Shown: piece after piece, positions 24,686-32,646 of the stretch
Numbering within the stretch: position 1 is the stretch's first letter
Layout: every line of letters begins with the position of its first letter
Assembly: GCF_014204795.1 (NCBI RefSeq)
Contig: NZ_JACHMB010000001.1
Location: 7,204,501-7,268,500 of the forward strand
Length of the DNA: 64,000 nucleotides
Direction of reading: 5' to 3'
Origin: Nonomuraea jabiensis
Lineage (GTDB): Bacteria > Actinomycetota > Actinomycetes > Streptosporangiales > Streptosporangiaceae
Program-made: the position numbers and the translations under genes
Notes under the pieces: generated by a model
The model's input: the letters and a program-made list of their open reading frames with translations, nothing else
Databases searched by the model: none
Told to the model about the DNA's origin: nothing

Positions 24686-26611
24686 GAGCTCGCCCCGCCT
24701 TGCGCGGGGCATCAGCAGCGCGACGGCCGCGCCCAGCAGGCAGATGAAGGCCGTCACCAGGAACATCTCCGTGTACTCCGTGTGCAGCGCCGCCTGCACC
24801 TTCGCGGTGTACTCGGCCAGCTGCCGCTGGTACGTCACCGCGTCCACGCCGAACGGCAGCGGCGTGTCCAGATGCGCGGTCAGCGACTGGAACCGGTAGA
24901 AGCCCCACGCCGACACCGCCGCGATGCCGATCAGCATGCCCATCATCCTGGCCACCACGACCGCCGCCGACGCCACGCCGTGCTGGGCCGCCGAGGTCAC
25001 GCGCAGCACCGCCGACGAGACCGGGGCGATGACCAGGCCCAGGCCCAGACCGGCGACCACCAGGTCGACGTCCACGAGGAGCCCGGCGCTCTCGAGCGCG
25101 AGCGGCCAGCGGCTCATCAGCCAGTAGCCGGCCGCCCCCAGCGCCATGCCCGCCACCGCGACGACGCTCTCGCCCAGCCTGCGGGCCAGGAGTCCGCCCA
25201 GCAGGGCGCCCACGGTGAGCGCGGCCAGGAACCTGGCCAGGACCAGCGCCGCTCCCAGCGCGTCCTTGCCGAGCAGGGTCTGGGCGGTGAACTGGACGAA
25301 CACCATGGTCACCAGGAGCGCCGCCCCGGCCAGGAAGCTCACGGCCAGGGTGGCGAGCAGGGGGCCCTTGCGGGTGGCGGAGAGGTCGAGCAGGCGTACG
25401 GGGGAGCGGATCTCCCACCACACGAAGATCCCGGCCGCCAGCGCTCCGGCGGCGATCACGGGCAGGCCCCACGGGGGGAGCACGGTCTTGGCGGGGTCGG
25501 GGTTGTACAGGCCCACGACCAGCAGCGCGAGCGCCAGCGCCAGCAACGCCCCACCGACCACGTCCACGCGCCGCCTCCCACCGGCGTCCGCCACCCGCCC
25601 GGCCCCGGAGCCGCCCGCGAGATGCGCCGCCGCGTCGGGCCCGGTGCCGCCTGCGCGATGGGCCGCCGCGTCGGTAGCGGTGCCGCCCGCGCGATGGGCC
25701 GCCGCTTCGGGACCGGTGTCGGTGGCCGTCTCGCCTGCGGCTCCGCCGGGCTCGACCGCGCCTGCCGCGCCGTCGGCGGGCGTCGCGGGCGCTGCGGTGC
25801 CGAGGACGCCGGCCGTGGGCACCGCCGTGCTGGACGCGGCCGTTGCGGGGAGTGCTGTGTCGGGTGTGGCTTCTGCGGGGAGTGGCGCGCTGGACGCGCC
25901 CGCTGTGGGGAGTGCCGTGTCGGGTGTGTCCGCTGCGGGGAGTGCCATGCCCGACCCGCCCGCTGAGGGGAGTGTGGTCGTGGCGTCGTGCGGCGGTGGG
26001 GCGGTGCGGGTGGGTGGGCCGGAGGGGACGGTGAGGTGGACCGCGACGGCGGCCAGGGCGGCGAGCGGGAGGTTGATCCAGAAGATGGCGTGCCAGCCGC
26101 CCACCTCCACCCCCGCCACCACGGCGCTCGGGATCAGCGCCAGCACCCCGCCGTACAGAGGGCCGAGGGCGCTCCCGAGCTCCTGCGCCGCCCCCACGGC
26201 CCCCAGCGCCACCGGCCGCTCGCGCTCGTCCCACAGGTCGCCGATGAGCGCCATCGTGATCGGCAGCAGCGCCCCGCCCGCCACCCCCTGCACGGTGCGC
26301 CCGGCCACCACCATCACCTCGCCGGCGGCCAGCGCCGTCAGCACCGAGCCGAGCGCGAACGCCGCCAGGCAGGCGTGGATCAGCGGCCGCCGCCCGTAAC
26401 GGTCGGAGAGCTGGCCGAGCAGCGGCATCGCGGCGACGTACCCGAGCAGGAAGCCCGTCACGATCGGCGTGGCCCGCTCCAGGTGGTTCAGCGGGATGCC
26501 CACGTCCTCGGCGATGTCGATGAGGACCGTGACCACCACGTACGCGTCGAGCGCGGCCAGCAGCACCACCGCGCCCCCGGCGCCGAGGATGACCCGGCGG
26601 GCGCCTCTCAT
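24671..26611 (-). CDS. MFS exporter, DHA2/P55-like, with long low-complexity cytoplasmic insert
   Basis: A 646-residue major facilitator of the 14-helix DHA2 type. Motif A is GQLSDRYGRRPL (about 66-77), and motif C-like GSALGPLYGG follows at about 146. Transmembrane helices fill residues 8-195 and 350-640. Residues 197-347, in the central loop, are an Ala/Thr/Pro/Gly insert made of imperfect repeats (TPDTALPTAG, AAAHRAGGT). The gene starts with an ATGA overlap after an LprG-like lipoprotein, the layout of mycobacterial lprG-Rv1410c (P55), whose products export triacylglycerides and drugs. Substrate assignment is by that analogy only. Confidence 0.85.
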   Translation of the reverse strand: MRGARRVILGAGGAVVLLAALDAYVVVTVLIDIAEDVGIPLNHLERATPIVTGFLLGYVAAMPLLGQLSDRYGRRPLIHACLAAFALGSVLTALAAGEVMVVAGRTVQGVAGGALLPITMALIGDLWDERERPVALGAVGAAQELGSALGPLYGGVLALIPSAVVAGVEVGGWHAIFWINLPLAALAAVAVHLTVPSGPPTRTAPPPHDATTTLPSAGGSGMALPAADTPDTALPTAGASSAPLPAEATPDTALPATAASSTAVPTAGVLGTAAPATPADGAAGAVEPGGAAGETATDTGPEAAAHRAGGTATDAAAHRAGGTGPDAAAHLAGGSGAGRVADAGGRRRVDVVGGALLALALALLVVGLYNPDPAKTVLPPWGLPVIAAGALAAGIFVWWEIRSPVRLLDLSATRKGPLLATLAVSFLAGAALLVTMVFVQFTAQTLLGKDALGAALVLARFLAALTVGALLGGLLARRLGESVVAVAGMALGAAGYWLMSRWPLALESAGLLVDVDLVVAGLGLGLVIAPVSSAVLRVTSAAQHGVASAAVVVARMMGMLIGIAAVSAWGFYRFQSLTAHLDTPLPFGVDAVTYQRQLAEYTAKVQAALHTEYTEMFLVTAFICLLGAAVALLMPRARRGELPAPG

Positions 26612-27252
26612 CCGGCGGCGGGCGGCGTGATCGTGACCGGCGCGTCGTAGTCGCTGAACGACACCGTCACGGTGCCGTCCTGCAGCGGCAGGCTGGCCTT
26701 GGCCAGGCGGCTGGTGGCCTTGTCGATCCAGACCTTGCCGTTCACGCCCTGCGAAAGACCCGGGATGATCTTGACGAGGACCTGTCCGGGGAACGTGGTG
26801 GCCACCCGGTACGCGTCGCCCTCCAGCGCCTCCACCCGGGGATCGGTGGCCGAGGCGAGCAGCTGCGCGATGCCCTTGGTCGGCTCGAGGATCACCGAGG
26901 GGTCGTAGAACTGCGCGAGCTGCTGCCGGGTCATCTTCTGGAAGCCGCCCGTCGGCCCCTTGAAGTGGACGGTGTCCCCGACCACGGCGAAGCTGATCTC
27001 CTGCAGGCCCAGGAGGTCGATCGTGATCGTGCCGTCGGCGTCACCGGCGGCCGTGAGCCTGCCGTCCGCCTTCTTGACCGGCACCGTGGTCTTGCCCTCG
27101 GTCGCGATCGAGAAGCTGGCCGACTTGACGCCCTTCATGGCCTCGGAGGCCTTCTTCATCAGGTCGGGCCCGGCGGGAAGCTCGTCGCCGCCGCCCGACG
27201 AGCACGCCGACACCAGCGCCAGAACGGCCACGATCAGAAGCTTTCTGAGCAT
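26608..27252 (-). CDS. LprG/LppX-type lipid-carrier lipoprotein
   Basis: A 214-residue exported lipoprotein. The signal peptide ends in the lipobox LVSAC, with lipidated Cys near residue 17. The mature part has the LppX_LprAFG pattern (ASFSIATEGKT, ADGTITIDLLGLQEISFAVVG, then KVWIDKATSRLAKASL), a beta-sandwich with a hydrophobic cavity. In mycobacteria LprG hands triacylated lipids to the cell envelope together with the P55 exporter, whose homologue is encoded next with a 4-base overlap. ATG 27252 is used; the frame upstream is open but has no signal-peptide character. Confidence 0.85.
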   Translation of the reverse strand: MLRKLLIVAVLALVSACSSGGGDELPAGPDLMKKASEAMKGVKSASFSIATEGKTTVPVKKADGRLTAAGDADGTITIDLLGLQEISFAVVGDTVHFKGPTGGFQKMTRQQLAQFYDPSVILEPTKGIAQLLASATDPRVEALEGDAYRVATTFPGQVLVKIIPGLSQGVNGKVWIDKATSRLAKASLPLQDGTVTVSFSDYDAPVTITPPAAG

Positions 27253-27311
27253 GTGCGGATCGTATCTATCGCCTGGGAACGCCGTGCGGCGTCGCGGATA
27301 TCGGTTGGGTG

Positions 27312-27770
27312 TCAGCGCAACTTCTTGAGGCGCTCGACGATCGGCCCGTAGGCCGCGTCGATCGCTTCGAGCTGGTCGTCGGTGAGCCGGTCGACGAAGT
27401 GCTCGCGCACGCTCGCCACGTGGTGCGGCGCCACCCGCTGGATCGTCTCCCAGCCCTCGTCGGTCAGCACCGCGAACGTGCCCCGCCGGTCGTCGCGGCA
27501 GTCCTCCCTGGTCACCAGGCCCTTGGCCTCCATGCGGGAGATCTGGTGCGACAGCCGGCTGCGTGACTGGATCGTCGCGTCGGCCAGGTCGCTCATCCGC
27601 ATGCGCCGCCCCTCGCTCTCCGAGAGGTTGACCAGGATCTCGTAGTCGTTCAACGAGAGCTGATGCTCCTGCAGCTCGCGGTCGAGCCGGTGCATGAGGA
27701 GCTTGTGCAGCGCCAGATGCGTGCGCCAGGCACGCTGTTCGGCGGGTGAAAGCCAACGAGGCGCGCTCAT
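27312..27770 (-). CDS. MarR family regulator
   Basis: A 152-residue winged-helix regulator. The core is LSLNDYEILVNLSESEGRRMRMSDLADATIQSRSRLSHQISRMEAKGLV, followed by the wing REDCRDDRRGTFAVLTDEG. I take ATG 27770 (MSAPRWLSP). It sits between the lipoprotein/exporter pair (59 bases downstream, same strand) and the divergent CDF transporter gene 34 bases away, so it could control either. Ligand unknown. Confidence 0.88.
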   Translation of the reverse strand: MSAPRWLSPAEQRAWRTHLALHKLLMHRLDRELQEHQLSLNDYEILVNLSESEGRRMRMSDLADATIQSRSRLSHQISRMEAKGLVTREDCRDDRRGTFAVLTDEGWETIQRVAPHHVASVREHFVDRLTDDQLEAIDAAYGPIVERLKKLR

Positions 27771-27781
27771 GATCTCCAATC

Positions 27782-27805
27782 TAGCGCACGTAGAGTGAAG
27801 CGCTA
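27782..27805. promoter_or_regulatory. Inverted repeat in the MarR/CDF divergent promoter
   Basis: TAGCGC (27782-27787) and GCGCTA (27800-27805) are exact inverted arms with a 12-base spacer, and the right arm touches the ATG of the CDF gene. Within the spacer TAGAGT (27791-27796) fits a TANNNT -10 element, implying a leaderless CDF transcript. It may be the binding site of the adjacent MarR protein; this is inference from position. Confidence 0.35.
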
Positions 27806-28734
27806 TGGAGCAGCGGGATTCAGGGGAGAGCCTGAGCACCGTCCTGGTGGCGGGAGCGGCCAATCTGACGATCGCCGTGGCGAAGCTCGTCGCAGGTCTG
27901 ATCAGCGGCTCGGCGGCGATGTTGTCGGAGGCGGCTCACTCGGCCGCCGACACCGTGACCGAACTGCTGTTGCTGGTGGCGGTGCGCCGCGCGGGCCGGC
28001 CGCCGGACCGGCGGCATCCGTTCGGCCACGGCAAGAGCGGGTTCTTCTGGGCCATGATGGCGGCGGTTGCGACGCTGGTGGGCGGGGCCGGGTTCTCGAT
28101 CACGCACGGGCTGCACGTGATCGAGAAGGGGGAGGAGCTGACGAACCTCACCCCGTCGTACATCGTGCTGGCCGTCGCGTTCGTCGTCGAGGCCGTCTCG
28201 TTCGCCAAGGCACTGTCCCAGCTGCGCAGGCAGGCCGCCAGGCATGATCTCGACCCGGTCCGGCTGGTGCGGATCACCTCCGACACCCCGTTGAAGGCGG
28301 TGCTGTTCGAGGACGCGGCCGCCCTCGTGGGCCTGGTCATCGCGGGCGCCGGGCTGGCCGGGTCGCAGCTGACGGGCTCGGCGCTGTGGGACGGCCTGGC
28401 GTCGGTCGGGATCGGCCTGCTCCTGCTGGTGGTGGCGCTCCTCCTGATCCGGTCGAACATCTCGCTGCTCATCGGCCAGGCCGCACCCTCGCACGTGCAG
28501 GAGGGCATCCGGGCCGAGCTGACGGCCCAGCCGGAGGTGGAGGAGGTGGTCGAGCTGCTCACCATGATGATCGGGCCCGGCTCCATCCTGGTAGCCGCCA
28601 AGATCGACTTTGTGGACGTGGCGAGCGCGGCGGGCGTGGAGATCGCCTGCGACGAGGTGGACCGGCGGCTGCGCGAGCGCTTCTCGGGGATCAGCCAGGT
28701 CTTCCTCGACCCGACCCCGACCCGCCGCCGCTGA
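27805..28734 (+). CDS. Cation diffusion facilitator metal transporter
   Basis: A 309-residue inner-membrane antiporter of the CDF family, six predicted helices plus a C-terminal cytoplasmic domain (about 215-300). Helix 2 keeps HxxxD (EAAHSAADTV). The matching helix-5 position reads FEDAAALVG instead of HxxxD, so the metal site differs from Zn/Cd transporters; similar E-D variants occur in a CDF subgroup of unknown metal. The hallmark RRHPFGHGKSGFFWA loop is present. It starts at ATG 27805 with almost no leader and is divergent from a MarR regulator. Confidence 0.88.
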   Translation: MEQRDSGESLSTVLVAGAANLTIAVAKLVAGLISGSAAMLSEAAHSAADTVTELLLLVAVRRAGRPPDRRHPFGHGKSGFFWAMMAAVATLVGGAGFSITHGLHVIEKGEELTNLTPSYIVLAVAFVVEAVSFAKALSQLRRQAARHDLDPVRLVRITSDTPLKAVLFEDAAALVGLVIAGAGLAGSQLTGSALWDGLASVGIGLLLLVVALLLIRSNISLLIGQAAPSHVQEGIRAELTAQPEVEEVVELLTMMIGPGSILVAAKIDFVDVASAAGVEIACDEVDRRLRERFSGISQVFLDPTPTRRR

Positions 28735-28751
28735 CGGGGGCGAGGGGCAGG

Positions 28752-28931
28752 TCAGCTGTAGTAGTGCATGGCGACGGCGACGCCGATCACGTGCATCAGC
28801 ACGACGATGACGATGAAGGAGATGAACACGAACTTGGCCGGTCCGTGCTCGAACGTCTTCCCCTCTTCGAGGGGCCGCCGCTGGGCCATGCGGTCGGCGA
28901 TCCGCTCCTCCAGGGATTTCCGGTAGAACAT
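28752..28931 (-). CDS. Small single-pass membrane protein, unknown
   Basis: A 59-residue protein with a charged N-terminal half (YRKSLEERIADRMAQRRP) and one C-terminal membrane helix (KFVFISFIVIVVLMHVIGV), ending MHYYS. ATG 28931 is preferred; a longer frame begins at 28985. I do not recognise a family. It lies 10 bases downstream of the phosphopantetheinyl transferase gene on the same strand and probably shares its mRNA. Confidence 0.55.
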   Translation of the reverse strand: MFYRKSLEERIADRMAQRRPLEEGKTFEHGPAKFVFISFIVIVVLMHVIGVAVAMHYYS

Positions 28932-28941
28932 GTGTACAAGT

Positions 28942-29529
28942 CTATCCGGGGATGGGCACCCTCCTGGCGGGGGCGTCCGTGACAACGGCCACTCTGATGT
29001 CCGGTCCCACGCTCCATTCGAGCAGGTGGCGGCCTTCGAGGTCGTCGCCGCCCGCGCGGAGCCTGTCGAGCGTCAGCTCGCCGCGCTTGATCAGCGCCTC
29101 CTTGCGCGTCCAGTGCCGGATCAGCTCGTCGTTGCCGGTGACCATCGCCCGCTCGCGCGGGGTGAGCACCCGGTCCGCCAGCAGCGGGTCCAGCGGCCCC
29201 GTCGGCACGTGCTCCGCGTCCACGCCGACCTTGCCGGGGCCGGCCGCCGCGCACACGTAGCCGCGCGTGTGGCTGAAGCTGACGCCCAGCTCGGGCGCCT
29301 CCTCGATGTACGGCTTCCCGTGCCCGGGGCCGTGCAGGTCGCAGCGCTGCCGCAGGGTCAGCTCCTGCGGCCCGACGTCGAGCACGGCGGCGGCGCAGAG
29401 CCGTACGAGCAGGTGGGCGGCGACGAAGCTGGCCCGATCCGCCTCGAACCTGAACCGCCCGGCCCGCTCGGTCTCCACCTCGGTGAGCCAGTCTTCCGGG
29501 GCGCGCACCTCGTCGGGGCGGCCACCCAT
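28942..29529 (-). CDS. 4'-phosphopantetheinyl transferase, Sfp type
   Basis: A 195-residue enzyme that transfers the phosphopantetheine arm from CoA to carrier proteins of polyketide, peptide or fatty-acid assembly lines. Motifs in order are GKPYI, SFSHTRGY, the Mg-binding VGVDAEHV (about residue 110) and WTRKEALIKRGE. It is somewhat shorter than Sfp (224). No carrier-protein or synthase gene lies nearby, so it may serve clusters elsewhere. Confidence 0.88.
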   Translation of the reverse strand: MGGRPDEVRAPEDWLTEVETERAGRFRFEADRASFVAAHLLVRLCAAAVLDVGPQELTLRQRCDLHGPGHGKPYIEEAPELGVSFSHTRGYVCAAAGPGKVGVDAEHVPTGPLDPLLADRVLTPRERAMVTGNDELIRHWTRKEALIKRGELTLDRLRAGGDDLEGRHLLEWSVGPDIRVAVVTDAPARRVPIPG

Positions 29530-29546
29530 CGCTAAGAAACCGATGG

Positions 29547-30260
29547 TCAGTCCTTCTTCTTGTCGCCGGTGAGGTTGTACTGGTCCTCCGAGGCCGCGCC
29601 GAGAACGGTCACGTCATGGATCTTCCAGGTCCCCTTCTCCTTCACAAGGCTGATCTTAAGGTGCGAGTCCTTCACTGAGCGGATCGCTTCGGAGGTGTTC
29701 ACCTGCTGGTCGACCACGACGATGGCGTGCGCGGTGGCCTCGTCCACGTCGGCCAGGTAGACCTCGCGCACCGTGGCCTGCGAGGTGGCCTTGAGCTTGA
29801 CGATGACCTGCGCCATCGCCCCGCCGAACGCCGCGTCGTAGGTGGCCAGGAAGTCGCCCGTGGCCTGGGCGGCCAGGGTGGAGCGGGTGTTCTGGAGGTT
29901 CTGGTAGTCGTAGCTGAGCAGCGCCTTGCTGAACGCGGTCGCCGCCCCCGACACCTCCAGCCGCAGCGCGCGCTCGGACTCGAGCCGGGCCCGCGCGGCC
30001 TCGGCCTGGGAGGCGGAGATCCACTGGAGCACGGCGGTGGCGGCGAGCGCGGCCACCAGCATCGCCGCCAGCGTCCCGAGCACCCGGGCCCGCGTGACGC
30101 GCGCCCCGCCCTTACCACCCGCCGCCTCTTCGCCCGCCGCCTCTTCGCCCGCCGCCTCTTCGGCCTGAGCCTTTTCGGCGGGGGCCCCTTCGGAGGGGGC
30201 CTCCTCGGCGGGGGCCTCCTCGGTGCGGGCGTCCTCGGCGAGGTCCTGCTTGGTGGTCAT
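29547..30260 (-). CDS. Mce-associated membrane protein
   Basis: A 237-residue protein and the last gene of the Mce operon, overlapping mceF by 4 bases. The first 55 residues are acidic repeats (EEAPAEEAPSEGAPAEKAQ, AAGEEAAGEEAAGG). One membrane helix follows (LGTLAAMLVAALAATAVL) and then an outside domain of the Mce-associated type (FSKALLSYDYQNLQNTRSTL, ATGDFLATYDAAF). These proteins are thought to stabilise or assist the lipid-import machine. Confidence 0.8.
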   Translation of the reverse strand: MTTKQDLAEDARTEEAPAEEAPSEGAPAEKAQAEEAAGEEAAGEEAAGGKGGARVTRARVLGTLAAMLVAALAATAVLQWISASQAEAARARLESERALRLEVSGAATAFSKALLSYDYQNLQNTRSTLAAQATGDFLATYDAAFGGAMAQVIVKLKATSQATVREVYLADVDEATAHAIVVVDQQVNTSEAIRSVKDSHLKISLVKEKGTWKIHDVTVLGAASEDQYNLTGDKKKD

Positions 30261-31633
30261 TGCGACTCCTCACGGCGGCGGGCGGCCCGGCCCGTCGCGA
30301 TCCAGCCCACGATGCCACCGCCGGCCACCACGGCGAGGAATATCCCGGCAATCAGCGGGGTGGCGTTCGGCGGGGTGCGGGACGCGGGCCCTGCGGCCGC
30401 CGCGCCGCTGGGCGACGGGGTGGCCTCGGGGCGCCGCTTCGGTTTGTCGGTGTTTCTCGCCACCGGGCGCGCGGACTCGGCGGGCGAGGCGGTGTCCGCC
30501 GGTCCGGCGGCGTCCTGACGAGGATCCGTACGGCGATCCGTACGGCGTTCTGCGGGGGAGTCGTCGGGGTCCGAGGGGTCACCGGCGGCGGGGGAGGGGC
30601 AGGAGCGCAGGGCGGGCACCGTCGGAGGGCCGACCGCGCCGGCGTACTCCTCGGCCGGGGCCGGCCCGCCCGGCACGCTGAAGATGAACGCCGCCCTCCC
30701 GTAGACGGTGTCGCCGTGCCGGTCGCTGATGTCGTCCGCCAGGCTGAGCGCGGTCGGGACGATGCTGAGCAGGTGGTGCACGTTCCGCTCGGTCTCCGGC
30801 GAGAACGCCGGCCGGTGCGGCTGGCCCAGCGCCGTCAGCAGGCACGAGAAGCCCGGCCTGGACTTCTTGACGGCCGCGTCCAGCTGGGCGAACACCCCCG
30901 GCCCCCGGTCGAGGAAGGTGTTCAGGTCGGCGCGGGAGGCGCGCAGCGTGCTCGTCACCGTGCTCAGGTCGGTGATCCCGGAGGCCAGCTCGCCCCGTTT
31001 GCCGGCCAGCGTGTGGGTGAGCCGGGTGAGCTGCACCGACAGGTCGTCGAGAACGGCGGCGTTGTCGGCCAGCGTGCCGGTCAGGGAGTGGGCGTCGTCG
31101 ATGATGTTCCTGATCGCCGGGGCCCGCCCGTCCAGCGCCACGGCCAGCTCATGCGTGATCGTCTTCGCGTCCCGGGGCGGCACCGCGTTCAGCAGCTTGC
31201 CGACGCCCTCGAACAGCTTCTTGTAGTCGAGCGGCACCGACGTCTTGGCCAGCGGGATCGTGTCCCCGGCCGCGAGCGTGGGGCCCGTCACGCCGGTGGC
31301 GGGGGGCGAGAGCTCCACGTACGGCTCCCCGATGGCCGACTTGCGCCGCACCTCGGCCGTGGCGCCCTTCGGCAGCCGGATCCCCCTGTCGATGTCGAGA
31401 CCCACGACGATCTTGCCCGGCGCCAGCCGCACGTCGCCGATCTTGCCGACCCGCACCCCCAGGTACGCCACGTCGAACCCCCGGATGAGCCCCGGCGACG
31501 ACACGAACTCGGCCGAGACCCGGTACGGCCGCTCGATGGCGTCGAGCCGGATGATCGTGCTGAACGCCCAGACGGTCATCACCACGCCCAGGACGGCGAA
31601 GACGCCCAGGTTCAGATAGATCCGGTTCCTCAT
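30257..31633 (-). CDS. mceF: Mce family protein, MceF position
   Basis: A 458-residue Mce subunit, the sixth of the operon. An N-terminal helix (residues 5-28) is followed by the MlaD/MCE domain (FVSSPGLIRGFDVAYLGVRVGKIGDV), a coiled-coil Mce1-like region to about 300, then a proline/arginine-rich part and a second hydrophobic segment near the C-terminus (LIAGIFLAVVAGGGIVGWIA). That C-terminal helix is unlike most MceF proteins and could anchor the end of the needle. ATG 31633 overlaps the mceE stop. Confidence 0.88.
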   Translation of the reverse strand: MRNRIYLNLGVFAVLGVVMTVWAFSTIIRLDAIERPYRVSAEFVSSPGLIRGFDVAYLGVRVGKIGDVRLAPGKIVVGLDIDRGIRLPKGATAEVRRKSAIGEPYVELSPPATGVTGPTLAAGDTIPLAKTSVPLDYKKLFEGVGKLLNAVPPRDAKTITHELAVALDGRAPAIRNIIDDAHSLTGTLADNAAVLDDLSVQLTRLTHTLAGKRGELASGITDLSTVTSTLRASRADLNTFLDRGPGVFAQLDAAVKKSRPGFSCLLTALGQPHRPAFSPETERNVHHLLSIVPTALSLADDISDRHGDTVYGRAAFIFSVPGGPAPAEEYAGAVGPPTVPALRSCPSPAAGDPSDPDDSPAERRTDRRTDPRQDAAGPADTASPAESARPVARNTDKPKRRPEATPSPSGAAAAGPASRTPPNATPLIAGIFLAVVAGGGIVGWIATGRAARRREESQ

Positions 31634-32646
31634 CGCGGCGGCTCCAGGAGCAGGCGGAAGTCCTCGATCCGGTTCGGCAGCGGCCCCTGCGACGACTTCT
31701 TGGGCAGCAGGACGCCCTTCAGCCACAGATAGATCAGCACCTGCCCGTTGACCGTGATCGGCGGCGCGTCGATGAACTTCTGCAGCCGCGCCACCAGCGT
31801 CTTCAGGTCCTCCTTGCCCCGCTGCATCGCCGACGAGATGGCCTCCAGCTCCAGCAGCAGCGTCCGCAGCCGGGCGGCGTGGCGCGGGTAGACGGTGAGG
31901 TTGGCCTCCTTGGCCAGCCTGGTCAGCGCGATGATCGTCTTCTTGACGTGCGCGCGCCCGTGCGCGATCCGCGCCGTGGCCGCGGCCAGCGTGCCCGGCA
32001 GCCGGTCCAGCTCGCCGCTGCCCTTGGCGAGGTCGTCGCCCAGCTTGGCCAGGGCGTCGATGCTGGTGCCCAGGTCCCGCCGGGCGGCGGCGTAGGCGTC
32101 GGTGACCTCGGCCGTCTGCTTGATCAGCTTGTTGACGTCGTCGCCCTTCCCGGCGAAGGCGGTGGAGGCCGCGTCGAGGATGGCGTTCACGTCCTGCGCG
32201 CCGAGCGCCTCGATGAGCGGCCCCGCCTTCGCGGTGACCTGCTCGATGTCCGGCTCGACCGACGTCTCGGCGATGGTGGCGCCGTTGCGCAGGTACGGCC
32301 CGGTGGCCAGGTCCTTGCCCGCGGGCGGCGTGAGCTGGACGTAGTTCTCGCCCAGCACCGAGGTCTTGGCCACGGTGGCCGTGCTGCCCTCGGGCACCCG
32401 GTACCTGGACACGATCGACATCGTCACCTTGGCCCGGTAGCCCTCCAGCCGGATGTCGGTGACCGTGCCCACCCGTACGTCGGAGATCTGCACGCTGTGC
32501 CCGGCCACCAGGCTCTGCACGTCGTCGAAGACCGCGTGCAGGGTCAGGTCGCCGGTGGTCGCGCCGAGCGTCTGGAGCGAGCACGACGCCGTGCCAGAGA
32601 GCGACACCGCCAGTGCGAGGACGGCGGCGAGCAGGCGGGCCCTCAT
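31630..32646 (-). CDS. mceE: Mce family lipoprotein, MceE position
   Basis: A 338-residue Mce subunit with a lipoprotein signal (LSGTASC, lipid-modified Cys near residue 22), as in mycobacterial MceE/LprK. The MCE domain follows (FDDVQSLVAGHSVQISDVRVGTVTDI) with helical coiled-coil repeats to about 300. Its start overlaps mceD by 4 bases. It forms part of the periplasm-spanning lipid tunnel. Confidence 0.88.
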   Translation of the reverse strand: MRARLLAAVLALAVSLSGTASCSLQTLGATTGDLTLHAVFDDVQSLVAGHSVQISDVRVGTVTDIRLEGYRAKVTMSIVSRYRVPEGSTATVAKTSVLGENYVQLTPPAGKDLATGPYLRNGATIAETSVEPDIEQVTAKAGPLIEALGAQDVNAILDAASTAFAGKGDDVNKLIKQTAEVTDAYAAARRDLGTSIDALAKLGDDLAKGSGELDRLPGTLAAATARIAHGRAHVKKTIIALTRLAKEANLTVYPRHAARLRTLLLELEAISSAMQRGKEDLKTLVARLQKFIDAPPITVNGQVLIYLWLKGVLLPKKSSQGPLPNRIEDFRLLLEPPR

